DNA of 64,000 bases from Orbilia blumenaviensis (taxonomy: Eukaryota > Ascomycota > Orbiliomycetes > Orbiliales > Orbiliaceae). The translations under genes and the position numbers were made by a program. Positions 56,897-64,000 of the stretch are shown here, one piece after another. The stretch lies in NCBI GenBank assembly GCA_036872755.1, contig JAVHNS010000007.1, positions 1,302,001-1,366,000 of the forward strand. Reading direction: 5' to 3'. The first letter of the stretch is position 1. Each line of letters begins with the position of its first letter. The notes beneath the pieces were generated by a model. It ran no database searches. It saw only the letters and a list, made by a program, of their open reading frames with translations, and had not been told where the DNA came from.

Positions 56897-58456
56897 TTAG
56901 ACCCTTTTAACCTGCTTCTTCGCAGCCTTCTTCATTTCCTTCTCCTTCTCCTTATCTAAGAATTTCTTCTGCTCTTCAGCAGATAGACTTCGCAGTTTTG
57001 CGTCTCTTTCCTGCTTCTTCTTCTCATCCTTGGCGGTTTGTCGTTCTTCGGCCTTCTTGTCCTCCTCGGCTCTCTCGAGTCTTCGGCGCTCGTCTTCACG
57101 AGTGGCACGGACTTTCCTGGTAACCTCGGGGCGGAAGTGGGCGTTTGTAACAAGGAAATCGGGGAGCCTTAGGAAGTACTCTAGGAGTGGCGCAGTGTCG
57201 TCGTTGGATTCGATGTTCAAATGAAGAACAATCCTCTTCCTTGCCTTGTCGAATTCACTGGTACTATATATGGTCGTGCATGTTAGAATATGCTTCTACC
57301 AATTATCCAAAAGTACTTGTACGAGGAAACCTAAACTTACGAAGTAGGCTTATCGATTGGCTGATCAGTGACAGCAAGGTATTGGAATCCCTGTCCAACC
57401 TTCTCAAGAGCCGCAATCAACTCCTTAGTAAGCATGATATCCGTGACCTCAGCGCTTTCAGTCATAACCGTCAACCAGGCTGGCAATTTAGGCGTATCCA
57501 CAGTTTTCGTCAGACTCAGATCATAACGTGCGCTCCTATGCGTCGCCATAACCTTCTTGTTCACAACACCCCAAACGAACCCGTCGTATTTCGAATTGTG
57601 GCCACCGGTTTTAGATGCATCTGCACCGTCGGAGGTGTATGTCGTGATAGTAACTGTATCGGTGGGCGCGGCGACGCTATCCATGAAGAACGAAGTAACG
57701 ACCTCGAAAAACCATAGGAATGGATTGCCACGGCCCTTGAGCTTGATATTAAAGACTGTGGAAAGAACGTTCATCCTTCCCGAGGTATAGTGCACGAACT
57801 CCTGGCTGCTCTCCTCACGGACCATATCCTTCTCACTGCCGACCAATTTCCCAGCTGCGACATCCTCCTTCGCTTCTTCGGTGGTAGTAAGCGTTCTTTG
57901 GAACCCCACACGCGCGTATTCACGCTGCAGAAGAGGAACATGCTTCAAGACCCAATTCTTGGCAATTTTACGGTTGACGGAGACGCCGACGAAGTGCCAC
58001 GAGACCATAACAGTGAGAAATCCGATGATGAAGTACTCGGTAATGAAGTCCTTGGGGCTCACACGGAGCCAGAAGGCGTACCATGGGTGATCATCGCCAA
58101 AGATACTCGGACGGACCGGGAGGGAGGTGGGAGGGGCGTCCGAGACACCACTGACAGCACTGGCGACAATCGAAGTGGCGGCACTGGCAATTGTTTCGAC
58201 CGTGCTAGCGGCGAAATCAGCGAAGTCTAAGATACGTTTGGATTTTACATATTAGCAAATTGAAAGATAAGCGTGTGATGCGAAATGTCAATCCGCTAGA
58301 ATGAGAGCCTTTTAATGATTACTCTCGCGGATGACGTCTTTTCCCGGTCGCCTGCTGCGCACGGAATAGAGGGGAGGATGGCAACATACCAGCGTCACTG
58401 CTAATTGCGGAAGCCGAAGAGGATGACGAGTCCTCCTTCCCTCCGAAAAGACCCAT
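56897..58456 (-). CDS. CCDC47-like (DUF1682) ER membrane protein
   Basis: Exons 58456-58390, 58226-57341 and 57263-56897 join to 439 residues. It belongs to the CCDC47 (DUF1682) family; in animals CCDC47 is part of the PAT complex that helps multi-pass proteins insert at the ER. After an Ala/Ser-rich N terminus, DDHPWYAFWLRVSPKDF leads into one transmembrane helix (ITEYFIIGFLTVMVSWHFVG). A cytosolic domain follows (KLKGRGNPFLWFFEVVTSF, SARYDLSLTKTVD, MTESAEVTDIMLTKELIAAL). The C terminus is a highly charged Lys/Glu coiled coil ending MKKAAKKQVKRV, as in CCDC47. No cleavable signal peptide is evident. The fungal role is inferred from family membership. Confidence 0.88.
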
Positions 58457-60335
58457 TGTGAAGTAAAGACACGAAGAACAGACCGGTAAACAGCGAAAGA
58501 TACGATACGATAGAGGCAGGAAGGGACGGGAATTCGAAAGGAGAGGATACGTGTGTTTATGTCATCTGGTGGTGGATAAAACTGGTTTCGAAAAAAACAA
58601 AAAAAGGACCACCAAGTAAAACTTACTGTACTAGGACTATAGTCAGGAAGTGATCTAACGAATACGAGAAATGGTGTCTATCAGCGCATATTTAACCGAC
58701 CATTGAGATACTTCGGACAACATCGATGATCCTAGTATCACTCTCCACAGAACATTCCAGAGAGTTAGTAGTTGCAGAGTAGCTAGTAATGATCAGTTGG
58801 TTTCTGCCAACCAGGCACAGCAGGCTGCTTAATCCATATCCACAATTCTCAGCCTGATGGTTCGATTCTGCCGCGTTGTGGCCAGTTTGTCAGTTTGATT
58901 TATCTCAAAAAAGAAGCGGCTGGATGAGGAAGGTGTTCGTTGAGGTTTTGACCGCCAAGAAAAACGCAATGTCGGTACCGGAAAAACTGCAGATGGGAAG
59001 CCTCAAGACCGTTTGGTGGGCAAGCTCAGTCAGGATAACTGTAGTAGTCTCAATCTGTTTATAGTTTGCTGGGAACAAATACTAGGGGCAAATGATCAGA
59101 TTAATATGTTTTTCTTCACATCGATGTCGCAGCATTTTCAACTCTATCAGCTTCAGATCTGTGTTGTTTTTGTGTTATTTTGTGAATACAATTCTGGTTC
59201 GCCGCGGCTGTTTTGTTGGACATCAATGCATCGGAGAAGTTAAATAATCAGTTCCGATACGACTATAATGTATACCGGCGCGAGATGATTGGTTCAATTT
59301 GGCCTTATTGCTTTCGGTTCCGGTGTTGATCTCAGTATTGCTTAGGTACTTCGATGCATGCATAATCTCATCCAGCCGAAATAACAATAGAATCCCCTCA
59401 CTCAATGCATCTAGGAAAGGAATAAACTAAAGCTCTCGATATGGGTAGTAACGTTGTTTCCATTAATATTGTTACGTATACGCTTAAGTATATACGTATA
59501 TATAATTTCACCTAAGAGCAAATTCGGTTACGAGTGCTTTTACTAAACTACCTAATTTAGAAGAATTAAAGTCAGGTAAGGCTTCATGATGCCATATTAC
59601 CTATAAAACACCGACACATCTAATGCATAAGACGGTTTATAGTTGAATATAAAGCTCATCAATTTTCATTTCCTCAGCTTTCCATCCAATTCGTAATTGT
59701 AACGTACACGTATCAACCCTTCTCCCACACTCATCACACAAAAAAGGGAAGAATTAGAAAAAACATAGAAAGGCTTTTCCGTTCCCGCTTTTCTTTTTCT
59801 GTATAACCCTGCCTCCAATTTGCAAAAAAGAAGCTAGTAAAATAGTGTAGGTAATCACATACTAACAAAAAGAAAAACAAAAATACAATCCCCATTTTTC
59901 TGATATTGGTGCTTTTTTTTTGGTGGCATAGATAGTGAATGGAATAAAAGAAAGAAAAAAAAGGAAGAGGCCATCAAACGCCATTACCTCCCAAGAGACA
60001 AAAAGAATAAGTTGTACAGAAAGGAGGCATTTAAACCAGAAATTTATATAGGAACCATAGCCCAAAAGCAGGAACAGACGTTGTGTCTACCCAATGTTAA
60101 CCAAAGTCCAACAAATGAAAACCAAAAAGCTAGAAGTCTACCAATGGATCGAAGAGTGATCCGAATCAAACAGAAAACTAAATCGAACCGGGCGATGCTA
60201 GGTATAGTAGAAACGAAATAAAAGAGGGAAGAAGAACAAAAAAGCAAAAACTAAAGACCGCCTACCATAGATACAGTTTTCCCCTGAACATCCGGTGGTA
60301 TGGTGAGAACAGTGCGCCGGTAGGCACTATATAGG
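58457..60335. other. Intergenic region
   Basis: About 1.9 kb between the CCDC47-like promoter and the 3' end of the next minus-strand gene. It has A-rich stretches at 59740-59960 (AAAGAAAAA) and short frames only. A GGTTCGATTC string near 58858 is not part of a tRNA cloverleaf that I can fold. Confidence 0.5.
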
Positions 60336-63300
60336 TTATTTTTTAGCGAGTGGACTAACAGGTGCGCCTGCTTCCTCGAGCGCCATTCGCGCGCTTAGAC
60401 TCAATGAGCCGGGCTCTTTGCTTAAAAGGATCTCTTTGAGACTCTCTGGACCGGTATCCGTATATACTAAACTATTTCTGTTGGTAGTTTTTAGATCCGT
60501 TCGAAGGTCAGGCCGTCCAACAACGCTTGCGCTTGCCAAGCCATTGACTTCAACTGTTTTCGCCGCTTCTTCCGCAACGGCGGAAACGTACCTTGGGCCG
60601 GGAACCAAGGTGATTGGACCTTTCCGGGGCGAGTTGGATACCAGGGCGGGAGAAGTAGGGGAATAGCTCTTGATACCTGGAAGGGCGGTTATGGGGTTCG
60701 TCGCAAAAGTGGAGGTGCTGGCACCAGAAGCGTATTTTGGAAGAGAAGATGATAATATCGATGCTGAGCTGTAGCTGTTCCATCCAGGAGATGATACTGC
60801 TTGCGCAGCGTCGTGAGTAAGACTCTTGTTGCCGATGTCTGTCGGAAATGATTGAACGATGGTTCCATGCCAGGGCTCCGGTTTAACTTCTGCTTTCTTC
60901 GAGCGAGAGCTTGGTGACTTTTTGCTGTAGCTTCCAATTTTTGGTGTAGATGATCCACTTCGACTGCCGCTCTTATGCTCCCGCTTTTGCTTCCCGCCAG
61001 TCGATGATGGTAGAGTGTTTTTGCTTAAAGCTTCCGTGGTTGCTTCCAGAACCTTTTCAACAGCAGTTGGCGGAAGGACAGATTTCTTTTGAGCTTCATT
61101 TCGGGCTTTCGCCGTCGGGGCTTGGTTAGATTTCTCGGTCGTGTTAGATGATTGAGGACTAGGTCTGCCGCTTACTACCTCTTTGGGAACATCGTCCTTC
61201 GCCTGCTCCGGAGCCACTACTGTCTCTGTCACCACTGGTGGTACCGATGCGCTTCTTGGTGGGATAGATATTGGAGCACTTGTGCCATATGGGGATGCCT
61301 TGCGACCCTCTTCAGAAATAGTCCTGCCGGGTACGCTTTTACGGGTGGGAGCCGGCATAGATACTTGGGAGGGGAGAGCAGGTTTCGGTCTGACCTCAAC
61401 CTCGGCTAGAAGGTCGCTCTTTGAAGTAACCGACGACGAGGCGGAGCTGTCTTTAACATCTTCGTCTGGTATATCGTACTTCGTAACGCTTCTTCGCCTG
61501 AATCCCGAACCAACAGGTAGACTGCCACTGAGTGTCGCACCAGCCTGTCCGACGCTTCCCGAAAGGGATGATGACAACATTTCTAATGTGGGTGCCATCA
61601 CTAAATCCACTCCGCCAGACGCCCGTCGTCCTATAGTAACCGGGGCGGATGGGGCGGACGGTGCTGCATGAGAGGAAGAAGGACGAGGAGGTGCGGGCGC
61701 AGAGGGTTCTCGCCAAGAACTACTTGTGCCCCCGAAACTATTTCTCGGGAACGAAGAGGAAAGATATGATCCCGATACCGACGATCCCCTTGATATGCCC
61801 GCTTGTTGGTAAGCTTGGATATACGCCAATGTATCAGCGAATGAACCGCCTGCTCTTCCAACTCCAAAAGCAGGAGGTAAGGCAATCCCAGAGCCGCCTG
61901 GTGGTGGTGGAGGCGGTGGAGCCAGCGGAAGACCAAGACTCATAACTGAATCTTCCAGCGAACCGCTGGCGAATTCCGACACAGCAGTTGGCGCGCCGTA
62001 AGGAATTTCTTCGTCGAGGTCGAATACGTCATCCTCTATGCTGTCATCGGAAATCGTTGACTTTGCACTACGGACTTTAGGTTCCACGACAGGTTTGGTA
62101 GATATCCAATCGGGATCCTCAGGCCCTTTGTTGGGCTTGGCAGCAGCAGCAGGGACACCTTCGAGGTCCTCAATCGTATTGTAACCGGTGTCTTGCTCTG
62201 GAACTTTCGATGCTGCTTTGCTCGAGGGGACCTTGAATTCGAGATAATCTGATTCAGAGTCAGAGTCATAATCTATATCAGCTGTCAGAGCTTCGGCTCT
62301 TAGGCGTTCCTTCTCTTCAGGGTCCATTGGTATTTCCTCTCCATCCGGTTTCACCCGGAAGAAGTTACCCTCAACCTCCAACTGAAAAACAACGTGCTTG
62401 TTCTTCTTTGGCCGAGTATCATTGACGCTGCTCCTCCTGCTATCCTTTCCACTCCCGCTAGTCCAACTAGATGTGCTTTTCAGACTACTGGGAAGTGTCA
62501 ATGGGGCCTTCTCTGTCCCCTCAAGAGCTTTGAGAGCAGAGGCCGAAAGCTTTGCACCCGTGGGTGCCTGAGGTGGCAAAGAATGATGATTTGGGGATGG
62601 GGATACGGGAGATAGAGCGGGGGAGCCTTTATGCGGCTTACTAGCAGCCCTCGTATTCGGCGGTGACCTTACGACTATCGCAGGTTTAGGCTCGGCCTTC
62701 GGCTCTGCTTGGTCTGGGACATCGGTCGGCACCACTGCATCCAGGGTCATTTTTTCAATACCTTCAGACCTTTCTGAATCTTCATGTTTACTCTCCACCA
62801 TCTTCCTTAATCCGGATGGGCGTGCCGGGGCGGTGCCACCTAGGGTAGGTGTGAGAGGCAGGTAACCAGGTAGTGTACCAATATTGCTCTTGGTACTAAG
62901 GCTATAGTGGCTGCGGGGGGATCCAGCTGTATCATGGCGCCCGTTGGCTTGAGCCTGTTTTCTCCGCTTCCGTCTCATAAGGTCATCCCGTAGGCGCTTT
63001 TCGTATACCAAGAGTTCCATCTCCTTAGATCTCTGGTAATGGGCAATATCCCGTCGAATTTGATCTCGTTTTTGTGTTAGTAACTCCTGTAGTTCCTCAT
63101 CTTCTGAATCGCTATCATCGATGTATGGAGCGCCGCTACTTGGGTTGGGAGGAGTTGAGGGTGTGCCATTTGGCATGACCGCAGTCGGCGATGTTTCCGA
63201 GGGCATATTCGCAGGTTGATGATTTTGCAGTTCCTCAATCTTTGGTGGCGTAGGTTGTGTCTTCGGCTTCGTACCTAAAGTCGGAGATATACAGTCAGAG

Positions 63301-63818
63301 GGATGTCATTGATGGGATGATGCTGCCAAGTTTCCAAATTTATACATACCATTTTTAGGGTCGGATTTCTTAGAACCACCCTTAACTATCACTGGTGCCG
63401 GTGGCTCCGTTGGCGATTTGGCAGCCATATCTTCTTCTTCGTTTAATGCCAGCCTTCCTTCGTAATCAGTTGACTCTGTGGGAGAAGTAAGTTGTAGTGG
63501 AACAAAGCCACCTGTTGAGGTTCCACCATTGGCTTTATTCGACGGCAACCTTATATCTGATATATGTGTTGGAGTGGCCCGTGGGGGCGGTCGTCCATTG
63601 GGAATCTCCGGCTTCTGCACCCCGGTGTCTTTGTTTTGCATCTTGCCAGCACCGTGGCTCTTGTTATCGACGCAATTCCCCACAGTCTCGGCAGGCATAC
63701 TAGAGTTTTTGGATGGCTGTGGGATGCCATCAATTGACGCCCGTTCTGATCCAGCGGCAACCTTCCCGCCGTTTACTAACACGTTACTACTACCAGGTGA
63801 GACCGGAGGATGCATCAT
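60336..63818 (-). CDS. Large, mostly disordered fungal protein of unknown function
   Basis: Exons 63818-63350 and 63274-60336 give 1135 residues. Most is Ser/Pro/Thr-rich and predicted disordered by composition. Three islands stand out. Residues about 208-262 are an acidic patch (DDSDSEDEELQ) and a charged coiled coil (KRDQIRRDIAHYQRSKEMEL) ending in MRRKRRKQ, a possible nuclear signal. Residues about 447-490 have a conserved-looking segment (NKHVVFQLEVEGNFFRVKP) followed by an acidic DYDSDSESDYLEF patch. The C terminus is ordered-looking (ESLKEILLSKEPGSLSLSAR). There is also a PPPPPPPGG run near 609. I do not recognise the family. The start MMHPPVSPGSSN is the first good ATG, but an upstream exon beyond the window cannot be excluded. 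Confidence 0.75.
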
Positions 63819-64000
63819 CGTATCACATTGGCCGTTGTCGGCCCCTCAAAGAATAGATCTAGCAGTTGTGGATATCGAAATGTTTCGGATTATGGAGCCG
63901 ATGTGGTCAAGATCGAAATTGGAACGAATTACGACAGAAGAAAGAGATGAGCAGGTGACCAATTCGTATCAGTGTCTGAAAATTAACAGCAGATGTATCG

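Noticed and set aside
58840..58900. Possible tRNA (GGTTCGATTC string)
   Set aside because: No acceptor, D and anticodon arms could be paired around the T-arm-like string.

Overview
The window is nuclear DNA from a filamentous ascomycete. The proteins are of Pezizomycotina type: a HeLo NLR, a TOK1 potassium channel, a CSC1/RSN1 channel, an Rrt8-like protein, a class II aldolase and a CBM1 protein. Genes carry many short GT-AG introns with CTAAC/CTGAC-like branch sites. Intron-dense genes, some unusually long introns and a stand-alone CBM1 protein would fit an early-diverging class such as Orbiliomycetes or Pezizomycetes; this placement is inference. I found no tRNA, rRNA, CRISPR array or intact transposon. 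Most exon structures below were rebuilt by hand from splice motifs, reading phase and known family motifs.

Layout. 0-10.3 kb: the 3' end of an unidentified gene, a ten-exon glyoxalase I (with an apparent AT-AC intron and two microexons), a metallophosphoesterase, a HeLo/NB-ARC/TPR NLR gene broken by an in-frame stop, and an F-box protein. 10.3-20 kb: a long regulatory region, a CSC1/RSN1-type channel with a Gln-rich repeat tail, and fructose-bisphosphate aldolase. 22-34.2 kb is a compact housekeeping block: mitochondrial bL9 and oligoribonuclease (divergent), RNase H2 subunit B and Mcm10 (divergent, sharing a promoter with an ACGCGT box), and a TOK1 potassium channel. 35.5-41.7 kb: an Rrt8-like membrane protein, a small conserved protein and a large nucleotidyltransferase-like protein.

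42.8-49.3 kb is gene-poor. It holds a 57-residue secreted protein that is just a signal peptide and one CBM1, and an ECM15/UPF0045-type thiamine-binding protein of 131 residues spread over 3.5 kb in six small exons. 49.9-64 kb: arginyl-tRNA synthetase with a probable dual start and a 7-nt last coding exon, two tandem BTB proteins, a CCDC47-like ER protein, and a long disordered protein.

Most genes are unrelated to their neighbours. The two divergent pairs are the exception, each joining genes of one process: mitochondrial maintenance (bL9m with oligoribonuclease) and DNA replication or repair (RNase H2B with Mcm10).
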